From positions 62,001 to 126,000 of the forward strand of contig JAPDOI010001440.1 of assembly GCA_029168955.1 (NCBI GenBank): a DNA stretch of 64,000 nt. The letters are read 5' to 3'. The position numbers and the translations under genes are program-made. Below the pieces are notes generated by a model. That model was not told where the DNA came from and made no database searches. It saw only the letters and a list, made by a program, of their open reading frames with translations. Within the stretch, counting starts at the first letter, position 1; every line of letters starts with the position of its first letter. The stretch is from Aplectana chamaeleonis (Eukaryota > Nematoda > Chromadorea > Rhabditida > Cosmocercidae). Below, one piece after another: positions 1 to 11,469 of the stretch.

Positions 1-970
1 TGGTGAAAATATTCTATTTTGGATGCACCCATTTTTAAAATTTAATGTAAATAAACAAAGTGTATGTAGTGTACTATGGGTAATTTAATGTAAATAAACA
101 AAGTGTAACATGTATTTGGCCGTGACAAGGTTCATTCAAACAAACCTAGTTGAACAAAAGTAGCATTAAACATGAGAGCAAAGGGTATTGTGAAAAAGAG
201 AAGAATCTGAAAAACCCTATATGGGATCGATTTTTATGGTGATTTAAGGACCTTGAATGTCGTCGATGCTTTCTTTAATCAACTAGTTTCATTTGAATCA
301 ACCTTATGTAGTCCAAAAATTCACCAAGCTATAACTTAGTTTATTTTACATTCAATTTCTGTAGTGGATACATTGAAAGTATCATACTTCTGCCTTCCTT
401 CATTTACTCCAGTTTCCATCTTCCCCGTTTGTAATGAAATACATTTTTTTTAAATATTGTGTGTGCGTCCACTCCAGCGGGTGCTGTGTAGCTGGGGACA
501 AGCACCAAATCGCTCGGAAAGCCGAGTCTCTGAGGTATTTTCGGCTTTGAGGGTCGATAAAACTCTGGCCTTTATGTACAGGGTGTTTCTCATGGAGGAA
601 GGCACGGTTATTTGTCTCTTTCACAGAGCCTTGCAAACTCTTGAATTTCTCCAGTGGACTCTCTTCATAAGTCTCATTCTCATGAACGAAAATGCGTTGG
701 CTAGTTATGATACTGAGTGTGCCATCTGCATTTTTGAACTGTCAGAACACAGCAGCTCGCTAACTCTTTTCTGAACGTGAACGATAGCGCTTCTGTGCGC
801 TTTCTTTGTATATTTGCCTCAAATCGGTAGCCACCCGCGTAATCCATTAACGTTGCACCTGAAACATGACATCACATCAATCTTTACTTGCTACAATATA
901 ACAGAGTAGTGTTTATTTCTCCATCAAAAGAATCAAACACATTATAAGTGATTCTCAATTCATAGAGTTA
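1..970. other. no gene seen
   Basis: AT-rich sequence with only short chance reading frames. The one structure is a 43 bp direct duplication (about 39-64 and 82-107) sharing a run of AATTTAATGTAAATAAACAA type sequence. Nothing else can be supported. Confidence 0.6.
39..107. repeat. 43 bp tandem duplication
   Basis: The segment beginning AATTTAATGTAAATAAAC at 39 recurs at 82 and matches for about 26 bp, giving a period of 43 bp. It is a simple local duplication with no coding signal. Confidence 0.7.
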
Positions 971-1150
971 TTAAAGGCAGCCTTCACGATGATCATCCTC
1001 GTTGACTTTCCACAGTGAAATGATAGGCGAGAATGATCCTAGGCTCCCAATGTCGAAAGAACGGTAGAAAACGAGCCAGGAGCGACAAAGTAACGGCTGC
1101 AAACAAGCGTTTTGGTGCCCCAGACACGCCTGGTGCCCCAGATCCGCCTC
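971..1150. mobile_element. end fragment of the AAGGCAG inverted-repeat family
   Basis: TTAAAGGCAGCCTTCACGAT at 971-990 matches the terminal inverted repeat (AAGGCAGTGTTCACGAT) of the ~485 bp element that is complete at 11.5-12.8 kb and 42.2-44.2 kb. No matching opposite end is seen nearby, so this is an isolated end or a diverged relative. The LINE fragment begins just to the right and may have replaced the rest. Confidence 0.45.
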
Positions 1151-1194
1151 TCGGAATGGACAAATGAAGACTCAGATTACGGGAATGATCAAGT

Positions 1195-2425
1195 GAAGGA
1201 AGTGCTGACACGTGAGCTGATCGCTTTATTGCACTGATAGGTATCATCCTTCTTCTTCTTATCGGCCACATAGAGCTTCTCCTCATAGGTGTAGAAAGGC
1301 AGCCACATCGCACGGGTTCTTCCACATATTCATAACTGTTAGAGATGTCGGCTTTGCAGGACATGAAAATAAATGAGATGAATCATGCCCTGGGTTGTGG
1401 CAGTCGGGACATTCGTCAGGGATCGACGAGTCGATCTTATGGACGAAGGCCTTGAGGTAAGAGGAGTGTCCACAACGTAGACCTGCCAGGATGACGCGTG
1501 TACGTCTGGGTAGGTCCATTTCGCTGTCATCGATAGGGGGAGGCACATCACCAAGAATTGGATTTAGGGGAGCACTGGAAAGGTATTCTCTGACGAATCG
1601 GGTGTGCTCCATTTGCAGCAGTCTGACGCGATTGAGCTCCGACGTCGCCCAACGTTGACGATCCAAGACAGAGACTGCAGCATGAAGTGGCGAGCGTATA
1701 TGTCGGAAATGGGGACCAGATGACAGTAGGGGGAAATTGGGGTGTGTGGAATTCTTTACAATGCCAACATGGAACTGTTGCGACTGGAGTTGACAATGCT
1801 GCTTTACAGGAAGCAGCGAATACTCTTGATGTAGATGAGATACCGGTGTGGATCGAGGGCATCCAGTGATCACGCGTAGAGCAGTGTTCTGTGCACGCTG
1901 AAGTTTGCTCCAAGAGGTTTCCGACAGGTGTCTTGACCATATTGGGGCTCCATATTCCAGCACCGGCTGCACCATAGCCATGTAGGTGGTTCGCAGGATT
2001 TCCTTAGAGCTACCCCATGTAGTGCCAGCTAGCGAACGTAGGATGTTGTTACGTGTGTTGGCAGCAGCAGCTCGAATACGTGTATTTTCATGAAAACGTA
2101 GTGACGGGTCCAGAAATACACCGAGTAGTCGAGGGTGTTTTGATAAGGGCAGCATATTTCCTTCCCAAAGAACCTTGGGATGCAGCTTGTGTTCGGCTGT
2201 CGCTGTAGTGCACAAAGTAACGCTGGACTTCGTTGGAGAGACCTTTAGCTGCTTCGATTCCAGGAACTTAGCCAGACTGGCGAGATATTTATTCATCTCA
2301 GCAGTGGCTCGATCGATGACAGGGTCAGTACAAATAATTGTGATGTCGTCCGCATATAGACATAAGATCATCCTTCTAGCGGTCAATTCTTCCACGTTCA
2401 AAAATCAACGTGAACAAGAGAGGGC
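1195..2425 (-). mobile_element. 5'-truncated LINE (Jockey/CR1-like non-LTR retrotransposon)
   Basis: A minus-strand fragment covering the C-terminal half of a reverse transcriptase plus a short 3' region. It is 5'-truncated inside the RT palm near 2,425, the usual outcome of incomplete target-primed reverse transcription. The 3' sequence after the stop is rich in GATAAGAAGAAGAAGG-like purine repeats and contains a possible AATAAA (minus strand near 1,232). No target duplication could be identified. The subfamily is uncertain. Confidence 0.75.
1283..2401 (-). pseudogene. LINE reverse transcriptase, C-terminal fragment
   Basis: The open frame of about 370 codons opens directly before the catalytic YADD box (LYADDITI, residues about 15-22), so the N-terminal RT motifs are lost. 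It then keeps the thumb region with the VQPVLEYGAPIWS motif (about residues 150-165) and the LQRAQNTALRVITG motif, both typical of Jockey/CR1-type LINEs. It ends with a C-terminal zinc-knuckle-like Cys-x2-Cys...His...Cys cluster (CPDC...HLFSC) after a PRRTRVILAGLRCGHS stretch. In the adjacent frame just upstream of 2,401 a GPLLFTLIF string resembles the RT motif preceding YADD, which suggests a frameshift rather than a clean end. The first Met is only the first available codon; the protein is not functional. Family assignment rests on remembered motif patterns, not a search. Confidence 0.75.
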
Positions 2426-2429
2426 CTAT

Positions 2430-3200
2430 TTTCGTTCAAAAACGCGTCTTTCGTGTCCTTTTTAAGCATGCCTTGCTATATAGGACACCAGACCTTTCGT
2501 AAACCGTGGAGGTATCGGAAGTGAAATTTATCGTGTTTACTGCCTTTAATATAAAACTTCGACAGCAACTATTAATAACTGCCAACACAACCTGGGTCTC
2601 TACCAATATTTTCAATTGTGTGAGTGTTTGCCTTAAAAGCGGCGAAGAAGATATGACAAATCAGAAGAAAAGCGTGTTTTATTTCCTTCTTGAAATTCGA
2701 CAGAACATGCACTTCGATCTTTTTTGGTGTTCGGTTAAGGCACCCCCTTTGCCCCCTCTGCAACGTCCAATATGCACCCCTAAAGTTAACCGGGACGCGT
2801 GCCCAGCCCTGCTTGCTTCTGGGTCTTACATTGTGAGCTCCCAGAAAGCCTCTAATACCGGGCTGTTTTCATCCGAATTCTGCTTACGGTTATTTTGTTT
2901 CTCTGTACAATACGCGTACTTTTTTGGCGTTCATTACTCTGCATCGATCCATATCCATGATGTTTAAGTGGGAGAATTTAGCCTTCATGAGCGGGACAGG
3001 TGCTCTCTATACACCGAGGGAGGAGTTGTCTCGCCTCTTGCGGCGCTAGTTCCACTCGGGACCGAATCGTTTAAATTGAGTAGCGTCACGTGTCGAACTG
3101 CAAAAACGGGACAACCCCTCCCTCTCTGTGTGGAGAGAGCCTATCCCTTCATAAGCAGCCTTCAGCCTCCTTCTCCGTGATTTCCACGTTCACCATAACG
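2430..3200. other. no gene seen
   Basis: Unique-looking sequence. A 153-codon plus-strand frame (2,506-2,967) has no recognisable motif or composition that would support coding. Nothing else is supported. Confidence 0.5.
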
Positions 3201-3204
3201 TCGG

Positions 3205-3479
3205 CATGGATCCTGAAGAGACTTGGCGTTCTTTGTTGAATGTTGGCGCAAACTCGGTGCCTTATGCTATAAGGGCTCTTTCAGAGTTCGATCGAGGCGC
3301 TATGCAATGGGATGATTAACATGAGCATTGATCGAGCTCGCGTCGCACGGTGATCTGCATTCAAAACATGTCACCGCAGCGATCAGCGATCGCACTCTGA
3401 AAGAATGCAAACATATGTAGGTGCACCGAGTTTGCGATAATCTCAACAGGGAACTCAAAGTCTGTGCAGGATCCATGCA
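3205..3479. repeat. foldback element, ~275 bp, arms ~90 bp
   Basis: The left arm (about 3,205-3,294) starts CATGGATCCTG and ends TTTCAGAGTTCGATCG. The reverse complement of 3,384-3,479 starts GCATGGATCCTG and ends TTTCAGAGTGCGATCG. Shared internal blocks such as CGCAAACTCGGTGC keep the same order. Arms are imperfect. It is a MITE-like hairpin; no target duplication is obvious. Both arms could be read as starting with Met-Asp-Pro, but the frames diverge after about 12 codons. Confidence 0.7.
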
Positions 3480-3980
3480 GATGTTAATTGTAGGTCGAAA
3501 CACAAAAATCGAAGAGAAAAACGACCCGGTGCTCGAAAACTGCTGCCCCTCGCGCATAGGTTCACTTCGCTTGTTGCCATTTTCATACGAATAAGAAATC
3601 GTCTTTTTCAAAATGAATCGAATAAATGTATCTTCTTGCAGAGTTTTATGAGCTTTTGAATTTTTGAAAAATCATAAATATTTTTCACTCAGTCTCAAAA
3701 AAGGTTCATTTTTCATTGTGGCATTGCCGGAATTTGACACCCATTTTGAATTCACCCAACTATTTATGGTTAGGTCCGTGGCTTGTTTCTTCAGGAAAAA
3801 CATTTAAATTTGAACCGCGGCTGGCGGGGCGGTTTGAATCTCACCAACGGCTGGGTGATAATGAGGAACGGTATACAGTTTTGGGGATTCAAACGGCTCA
3901 TTCTCTTTTGAACACGATGGCAAGTCTTAACACTGTGATAAGCATCACAGCGTAGCTTGATATGGTGGTTATCAACACGT

Positions 3981-4290
3981 GATCACGTTGTGACGTGCTT
4001 ATCGCGTACACAGCCGGTATAAAGGCGCTTCTTCTCACTCGAGTCCTCATTCGGCATTCTTGATGCCGGCCCTGGAAGATGACTTCGAGTCACTCTCGGA
4101 GGCCAGCATATTTCTGACCGCTGGGGGATAAGGGTATCCTCTCGGCTGGGTGGGGGGGGCAGGGGCGGTTTTTGCCGCGAACCGCGGGGAGGGTGATTCC
4201 TCACCGCAGACCGCGGCGAAGATTACGTCCTTGTCGTGGACCCAGGCGGGGTCTTCGCGACAACCCGGGGCGACATACTTGTGGTGAGTA
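3981..4290 (+). promoter_or_regulatory. promoter-like cassette, copy 1 (ACGT box, TATA box, leader, short ORF)
   Basis: GATCACGT lies at 3,981-3,988, TATAAAGG at 4,018-4,025 and an ATG at 4,063, so the spacings are 37 bp and 45 bp. Copy 4 (minus strand, 54.7 kb) has the same two spacings exactly, and copies at 44.8 and 41.6 kb share the TATA region and leader (CCTCATTCGGCATT). The reading frame from 4,063 runs 22 codons to a TAA at 4,129. Its first part (LEDDFESLS) is related to LEGDFESLS in copy 4. After the stop, the same frame continues with an SSPQTAAK stretch that matches SSPQTSAK in copy 4, so copy 1 looks like a decayed coding start. A GTGGTGAGTAT string at about 4,279 could be a 5' splice site. 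The gene it once served is unknown; an LTR or 5' region of a retroelement is an alternative. Confidence 0.55.
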
Positions 4291-4299
4291 TTAGAATGA

Positions 4300-6090
4300 A
4301 TAACCCGTGAAGTCAATGAGGTCATCGTTGGGCTGCTCGTTGGGGTCTCCCGCTAGGCATTTAGGTAGTGTCCCAACAGCTATTGTGACGTCATCACGAG
4401 CGTCGCGATGCTGTACCCCCGCTGGATTACGGGACACTTCTCACCCGACCGAGCGGCGGCAGTGCGAGGCGCTGCCGAGCGCGGCCCAATGCCACCGTTG
4501 TCTCGCGTCTCTGCAAGAGAAAGAGGGGCAGCCTGTCAACCGCCGTGGCCGGCGCTCTTGAGTCTCACCGTACACAGAGGAGCTGTAAGGATGATTACAG
4601 CTGCAAAAGGGATACCGATTCGGCAAGAGTTATACAGCGATTCACAAAGGAAATGTGGGAAAAGCGGAAAGGAATAAAGCAATCAGAATGGTGACTGGCT
4701 CTTGATTTGAAGAACTGCCTTATTTGTTTTTGAGTTTCTCTGGGTTCAATATTTTGTTTCTGTATTACTTGTATTTGCTTATTATAGTTCTTGCCTGCAT
4801 ATTGACATATGAAGAGGCAATGAAAAAACAAGCTCGAAAAAATCATGGATGATTATTCTAAGACCAAGAACCTACACATTAATAGCAATGGGCGCTGCAA
4901 AAACAGGATCAGTCATCCTCAGTCTTCAAGCATTGATCTAACTAGTAAGATATGTTTAAAGGGCGCAGACCTTTTCCAACTCACTGTCGCCTCTATTTCA
5001 AAGGAAATGGTGTCTCAAATTCTTCCTAGCCCCACTGCTCATCAATCCTAAATTTGCCACCTCTTATGGTTCCCATTGTTCAGTAGTTGTTCAGTATTGA
5101 GAAAAATATCTGGAGCGATAAACGCCAAGGGAAGTGATTGTGGAACCCTGGCCCCAAAGAGAGACAAAAACCTCAACTCTTTCCTCATTCAATCTGAAAC
5201 GAGATACTGATCAGGTGCAGTATCTGGTAATCTCACTTTGAACCGATTTTGGAAAATATGCTGCCGTTATGCAATAATTTTGGCACGATGTAATATGGAG
5301 GTTTCTAGAATGTCTCCTGGTTTCAAACAAGTGTTTTATCTTTGAAATTTTCATGGCCATATTTTTAGGAAATAGCTTTAACTTAAATTTATTGCTCGAG
5401 AATTGTATCAAATTACATGTGTGACAGAAAACATTAAAAGTTCAACCCTGAGCATTTGTAAGAGAATTCAGAGTTTTTATATTTCATACTGATGCATTTT
5501 CCATTGTCACGGATCGAAAAACGAGGATCCCGACGAGACGTTAAAAATGAGTACATAATTGCCAAGAGTAATGATCAATTCCCATGTTATGCGTTTCAAT
5601 AACAAAATAGGAAAATCAAACATGAAAATTTTTAACAAACATCTACTCTCCAATTATGCCATATTATAAGTTGAAAAACAAGAAAAATTCACCAGATCGC
5701 TCACGCTGATTGAGCACTTGGTAGGGACTGCTTTAACTTCCCGTGGAGATTTGGAAAACTATGTTGCCAGATCTGTGCTTGAAAATCCCTAAATGGCTGC
5801 GGCGACTCTAAAAAATGGCATTTTGATTACTTAGAAAAGAAATTTTTCCATCAGGGATTTTTGGAGTTTTCAGAATTTTTTCAGATTCGGCTTTAAATTT
5901 TCAACTGGGGATTAGTCAGGGCGTTGAGCCCGAATCGGGGTCTATTTGTGGCCAGACTGAGGGTTACTGTAGGTTACGGCAGGCATAATGCCTTCTAACT
6001 CACGTTACTCATCTTCAAATTTCGAAAATCGAAAAATGGACCTCAAATTCGTGTTCAGCGTCCCATATACCACCCACAGTGGAAATATGA
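4300..6090. other. no gene seen
   Basis: GC-rich to about 4,580, then AT-rich. Reading frames are short and unrecognised. The GC-rich part may be more of the cassette ending near 4,290, since copy 4 is also embedded in GC-rich DNA, but no alignment supports this. Confidence 0.5.
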
Positions 6091-6094
6091 GAGT

Positions 6095-7335
6095 TTGACC
6101 GAGCTACCGTATACCCACCGTAACCTTTGTCTGCGTTACCTTCTTCTTCGTCTCCTTCATCTTCTTCATCTTCTTCATCTTCTTCATCTTCTTTATCTTC
6201 TTCATCTTCTTCATCTTCTTCATCTTCTTCGTCTTCTTCATCTTCTTCATCTTCTTCATCTTCTTCATCTTCTTCATCTTCTTCATCTTCTTCATCTTAT
6301 TCTTCTTCTTCCTCTTCTTCTTCCTCTTCGTCTTCTTCTTCTTCTTTGTCTGCGTTGCCTTCTTGTTCTTCTTCTACACACCTACTCGTGTTTCCTCCCC
6401 CTTCTCTTATTTTTCTTGTATTTCCTCAGTTTGTTTCTTGTTCTCTTTCTTTATCAAACATTTTTTCCGTTTTTTCCGTTTTTTTCTGCTTCATCATCGC
6501 CATCATCATCGTGTTCTTCCTCCTCCTCCTTAACGTCTTCCTTTTTTTGGAATTTTCTTCAGCTTCTCCTTTTCTGCTCTTACTTTTCTTTTATTCGACA
6601 TCTTCCCTTCTTCAGTTCGATCCTGTCTTTCCATGAACTTTCTTCTTTTCATAATCCTTTTCTCCTTCCTTTATACACATGTCTTTTAACTTAATTTTTC
6701 TTCTGCGCTCTTTCCTTTTACCTTGTCAACTTTTTCTCTGGCTTTTTTTCTATCTTTTATTGTTCTCTATATATTCACTTTTTTCGTATTATTTTCGCTG
6801 TTTCTTCTTCTTTTCCTTCGCACACGGGTTTCGCCGTCTTCTTCTTTGCTCTTTTTACTTTCTTCTTTTTCAACTTTTTCCTACCGCGCTTAATCCTTTT
6901 CTCTTCTTATCCTTATTTTTCTCTCTTCGCTCCTTCTTCCTTTCTTCTCATCCCTGTATTCTTCTTCTTTTCTTCTACACCATCTTTTATCTTCTTTTCT
7001 GCGCATTTTTCATAATTCTATTATTTCTTTCTTCTTTCCCTTTTCTCTTCGTCATCTTCATATTTTTCCTCCATCACTCAACCTAAATCTCTCCTTCTGG
7101 TCTGTATTCCTTCAATCGTTTCATTTTTCTTTTTCATCTTATATTCTACCGTTCCTTCTTTTCCTTCATCTTCCTCATCCTGTCCTTTTCGGTCTTCCAA
7201 TCGTTTCTCTTCTTCTTTCTTTTGCACTACTTTTTTCTTTCACCTTTATCACCATCATCCACTTCTTTTCGTGCCTCCCTCTCTTTTTCTCCGTGTTGCT
7301 TTTCTGCACCTTTTCTTGGGCTTTTTCTCTCCTAA
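6095..7335. repeat. (CTT)n microsatellite and 1.2 kb polypyrimidine tract
   Basis: From about 6,141 to 6,356 the plus strand is an almost pure TTC/ATC trinucleotide array (TTCATC and TTCTTC hexamers). To about 7,335 it stays overwhelmingly C and T with interspersed CTT runs. The long frames here (Ser- or Leu-rich on plus, Lys/Met repeats on minus) are by-products of the repeat, not genes. The region probably began as a microsatellite that decayed outward. Confidence 0.9.
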
Positions 7336-7339
7336 TAGG

Positions 7340-8390
7340 TATTTTCGTCTAACTGGTCATTTATTTCGAGTGCACTTTTCAATTTTTGCGACATGAATAT
7401 AAATTAACATCAAGTGACGGATGAGTGGATCTACGGAAACATTATTTTTGGTTGAAGAGCTCTCGGAAGATGATTAAATTGTTGGCAGAAAAAATATAAC
7501 AACATAAAATAACGAATATTAAAAAACAAAAATTATGCTCTCATTTACTACAATGTCACATTAATGTTTCTTTGATAATTTAAGTGATTAAACCTCTAAG
7601 CAACTCTTTCACTGGAATTTCAGGGTAGCTAGGTACAAAAATGGGCGAAACAACTCGTATTTGAACAACACAAAAAAATTAATAATTAAACCATGGAGCC
7701 AGGGAAAAAATTTGATTAAAAGGCATCGTACGCGCAGGAAACCGTTCATTTTTTTTTCATGTTTTTTTGTAGCTTGGCCTCTCTAATGAACGAAAATGTC
7801 GAAGGCGCCCATGAAAAACTTCGGTTTGTAAAGAAAATTCATTCGGAACACATTGTGAATACGAATTTGAATTTCGCGCCAAAATTGTTTTTGAGGTTTT
7901 TCTGCGTTTGAGGGCCTCGTCACTGTTATTTTTGAAGTTTTTCTACATGTAGAGTTTGTGCCGTAACTGTTTTTCATGTTGTTTGCCGGTCGGTTCTACA
8001 TTCTATGAAAAAGTGCTAGATGACTGGTGAGAACTGGTGGCGGATCCTCATCTTCAACCTCTTCCAACCTCATAACCCTAGGTTTTTGAAGCGCCAAAAC
8101 TCACCGGTGTGGTCTACCGGGTCATCCATGAAATTGAGCCCAAAAAATGGAAATTCATTTTCAGCGCAAACGATGCCTTTAAGTAGAATACGTGAAGGTA
8201 ATCCCTCAGTTAAAGTCTCTAAAAACTGAAACTCCTAACTAGTTGCTATTTTGCCTATATTTATTACATGGGTTAATCTTATATTCAAATAAAGTGTTCC
8301 AACCAAACTGGTAACACAATAACTTGCGCTTTGATTCAAGATCTATTTCAACAGGAGTCTTATCTTCGATACAGACTCGAACCAGGGTGT
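7340..8390. other. no gene seen
   Basis: AT-rich, unique-looking sequence without supported coding or repeat signal. Confidence 0.5.
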
Positions 8391-8392
8391 GC

Positions 8393-8510
8393 ATTTTCCG
8401 TTTACCGATTTACCGATTTTCCGGATTTACCGGTGTTTTTCGGAAAAGTTTGGTTTACCGATTTACCGAATTTTTCTTGAAGTTTACCGAAATTTTTACC
8501 GAAAAAAAAT
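8393..8510. mobile_element. single end of a CAGGG-type (hAT-like) element
   Basis: CAGGGTGTGCATTTTCC at 8,393 is followed by a dense run of TTTACCGA/TTACCGG subterminal repeats to about 8,505. The arrangement, CAGGG-NNTG-C terminus plus short subterminal repeats, is the same as in the complete hAT-like elements at 11.7, 30.6 and 37.9 kb. The opposite terminus was not found, so this is a partial copy. Confidence 0.45.
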
Positions 8511-8519
8511 GGGTGTTTT

Positions 8520-10090
8520 CGCCGATTCGACCTACTTCTTACTCGTATTTCACGTGATTGCAACTGTTATGGCATGCCCTTGGCACGATATCCGTTTTCA
8601 TCCTTATTTTTGTTACACTTTTTTAAACTGTTTAGCTTACTTTTTGAATATTCAAACGATCTCTTCACTTTTTCTCATAAAGGCACAGTCCAACCTCAGA
8701 GGTAATTTTTGATATTTTGGTCCGGTCGCCGTCTATAGCAACCCTACCAAGCGCAAAATCTCAGTTCGTTCAAATAAGGGAGAGAAAGCTAGGAAAAAGT
8801 CGGCCACGCCCCCTTGAAAGAAAAAATGGGCAACGCCCACTGGCAGGTTTCCGATCTCAATCGGGAAGAGACGCGCGAATGATTTTGAGCAAAATTTATG
8901 TTCTTCCATTTGTTTTCGGCCTAACTTTATATTGTGACCTTACTCGGAATGATGGCTGCGAATGACGAGAAAATACAGGCTCGAGACAACTCGTCCGCAA
9001 CTTCTACCAGTTCAAATTGAAAAATTTTCGAGGAGCCGTAATCCAGTTCGTAGTGAGTGCTGAACAATTCTGGAGACACCATTGTGATCAGCGTGAAATT
9101 TTCTCCAAGATCGGCTGAAATACGAAAAATCGATTCTGAGATTGGACTGTGGCTTTAAGTGCTTCTTCTTGTCGAGATATGTACCACTACGAGAAATACA
9201 TATTTTATTTAGAAATGTGAACAGGTTCGCAACGCAGCAGAGGCCTGAAGCAGATAATTCAGGAAGTGTAAAAATTCTTTTGAGCCCCGGACACAAAACT
9301 GAATCCACTGCGCAGTTCTCGGATAACTGCATTGTGAAATTATCGTATCCACACCTTTCCTCACTGACCAATAAGGTGCTTATGAGATGAGGGGGGAGCA
9401 CTGTTGTATTGCACTTGGCCACGCCCATTTTTCCGTGCCGCTCTTTATTTGCACTATCCTCATGCACTTTTAAAAATGATGCATAAATAATAATGCTTAT
9501 TTGTGAAAAGAATTTTCCGCACACCCCTGATTCGAACAGAATGGAAGGTAGATAGATTTCAGCTAGATTGTACCCAAAGCGAAAGTCTCGCTTCATAAGT
9601 TGAATGTTGTTTTATTCTATCAAAATGACCAGGATCAATAATGTTTTTAGTAAGAAGCACGTTTTCGACAAACACCGAGAGGCCACTCAGCATTTTTTTC
9701 TTGATATAAGTACAACACTTTTATTGAGAAATGCAGGAAAGCACCGGCCAGCATATTTACATATCGAGTGAACTCATTAATGTCAGCTGTTCATGTGAAA
9801 GTCAGTATAATTACGAAACTATTCACCACACTTCACCACACCACAACTATTCACCAATCCTTGTATTGCACCCTCCTCGCCGACCAGCTGGCGGCGGGCT
9901 CGTTCGGCAGCCCGACCGCTGGCTACTCTCCGTCTCCGCGTGCCGACTCTTTCTCTGCGCTCGCGCACCTCGCGCGAGAAGGAGGCCGCCGCGCCGTGGT
10001 GGGGTGATAAGTGACCGTGGACGCTCCCGCTGCCCTTTATCGTATGACTCCGCGTAGGTCTGTGTTTTTTCTCCTATCGGGAGTCCTACG
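8520..10090. other. no recognisable gene; one 194-codon frame
   Basis: The longest repeat-free frame of the window lies here on the minus strand (9,012-9,596, 194 codons). It has no motif I recognise, an ordinary amino-acid mix and no evident neighbours. A frame this long can arise by chance in 64 kb, so it is not called as a gene. Around 9,850-10,090 the sequence is GC-rich, with an inverted pair CTCCGCGTAGG / CCTACGCGGAG at about 10,049 and 10,085. Confidence 0.4.
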
Positions 10091-10096
10091 CGGAGC

Positions 10097-10404
10097 CAGA
10101 GTCAAACGGAGCGTTGCAAAATTTTTCGAAATCGGAGCGGTCCCGTCCGTCACATTTTTTGTCAAAATCCAAAATTTTCGCGATCCCCTTCCCGAGGCCG
10201 GGCAGTTTATAGTTGATTACTAAAAGTGTCAGACGCCGAAATTTCGTTCAGTAGTCGAGCCCAAGCGTCTAAAACCAAATATGCGATTCCTTCCTTGGGG
10301 ACCAAAAGTAATCGAGAATTTATGGGATAACCACGAATTTCTCATTTTGGACCGAAATTCCTGCGACCATCCGTTGCGAAATTTCGCAACCCTGCTTGAC
10401 CCTG
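10097..10404. mobile_element. hAT-like MITE, 308 bp, with 8 bp target duplication
   Basis: Left end CAGAGTCAAACGGAGCGTTG and right end (reverse complement) CAGGGTCAAGCAGGGTTGCG form related inverted termini. The flanks are CGCGGAGC (10,089-10,096) and CGCGGAGT (10,405-10,412), an 8 bp target duplication with one mismatch, as expected for the hAT superfamily. The same internal sequence and termini occur at 51,579-51,924 and, more decayed, at 26,095-26,466. It is non-autonomous, with no transposase. Confidence 0.85.
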
Positions 10405-10412
10405 CGCGGAGT

Positions 10413-11465
10413 GTCCCCCGATTTCCCTGAGACTCACTTCCCAAGACTGAGCACGCTCCAAACAAAGCGCTTCTCACTTTCGCTACTCATTCGCGCAGTA
10501 CTTTTCCTGTTGAGAGCTATGCGTTTCCCACAAAGCGCGCTCGCCCCCCAACGATGCGCTATCCCGATCTCAATGAAACGGCGCACGCTTCCGAAGTTAC
10601 GCTAATCACCTTCAAAGACTGCACACACTCTGAAAGGAACGCCACTTCCCAACAAGCGCACACGCAGTTGACGGAGCATTGCTTATTTTCCACGACGCTG
10701 CCCTCGTTCATCGCTTTCCACATCTTATAATGCACGCTTCCTGTGAAACGCTACCGTCATGATACGGCATGAGGCACTACACACTTGACGACGCGACGAA
10801 TTTCAATTTAGGCGACGCGAAAATGAGTAAAATTTCGCCGATTTTTTTAACGAAATTACCATGATTGGTACAGTTTTCGATCATACAAATTCGACTTGAT
10901 TTAACTTCGACACAATCAGAATTATTGCTGCTTGGGCGCTATCCATACTCCTCAACGCCAGCACGTTATGCGTAGGCGTGGCGTTGGAGTATGAATGGCG
11001 AGACGATACGCCCACGCGGCACACATTTGACGCCCGCTCCGCAGTATTTTGTTTATACGACACCAATTTCATTGAGTTTCATAATACTTCATTCCAGTAT
11101 TATCCTTTGCTACCATGGTGATGGACTCGTGCACTGAGATCGCGTGTTTGGAAAAGTTGAGGTCCACTTTTTTTCCGCTCCGCCATGGCGTCCCCGCTAG
11201 CGTTTTCATAGTCTCCGCAAGCGCGTAACGCTCGTAGCGCACTGGCGCTGACGAGTATGAATTCCACCTTACAACGACTCGTCGGAACATTGTTATCTAC
11301 TATTGCTGCAGACCCTGAACTGACCAAACTTGTTAATGATTTCGTGTTTGTACAAGAATGAGCCGTTAGAATCCCCAAAGCTCTGTACCGAACTTCGGGT
11401 GATAATTACCAGCCAGCCACCGCTGAAATTAAAACCGCCGCGCAAGCCGCGGTTTGAAATGTTTT
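10413..11465. other. no gene seen
   Basis: Mixed-composition sequence with short frames only. No repeat relation to the rest of the window was noticed. Confidence 0.45.
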
Positions 11466-11469
11466 TCTT

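Noticed and set aside
3810..3870. tRNA B-box-like GGTTTGAATCTC
   Set aside because: No A box or cloverleaf upstream.
6095..6694. Leu/His-rich and poly-Ser frames
   Set aside because: Translation of the (CTT)n and polypyrimidine tract.
8384..8400. Inverse B-box at AGACTCGAACC
   Set aside because: Adjoining sequence on the required side is a CAGGG element end, not a tRNA.
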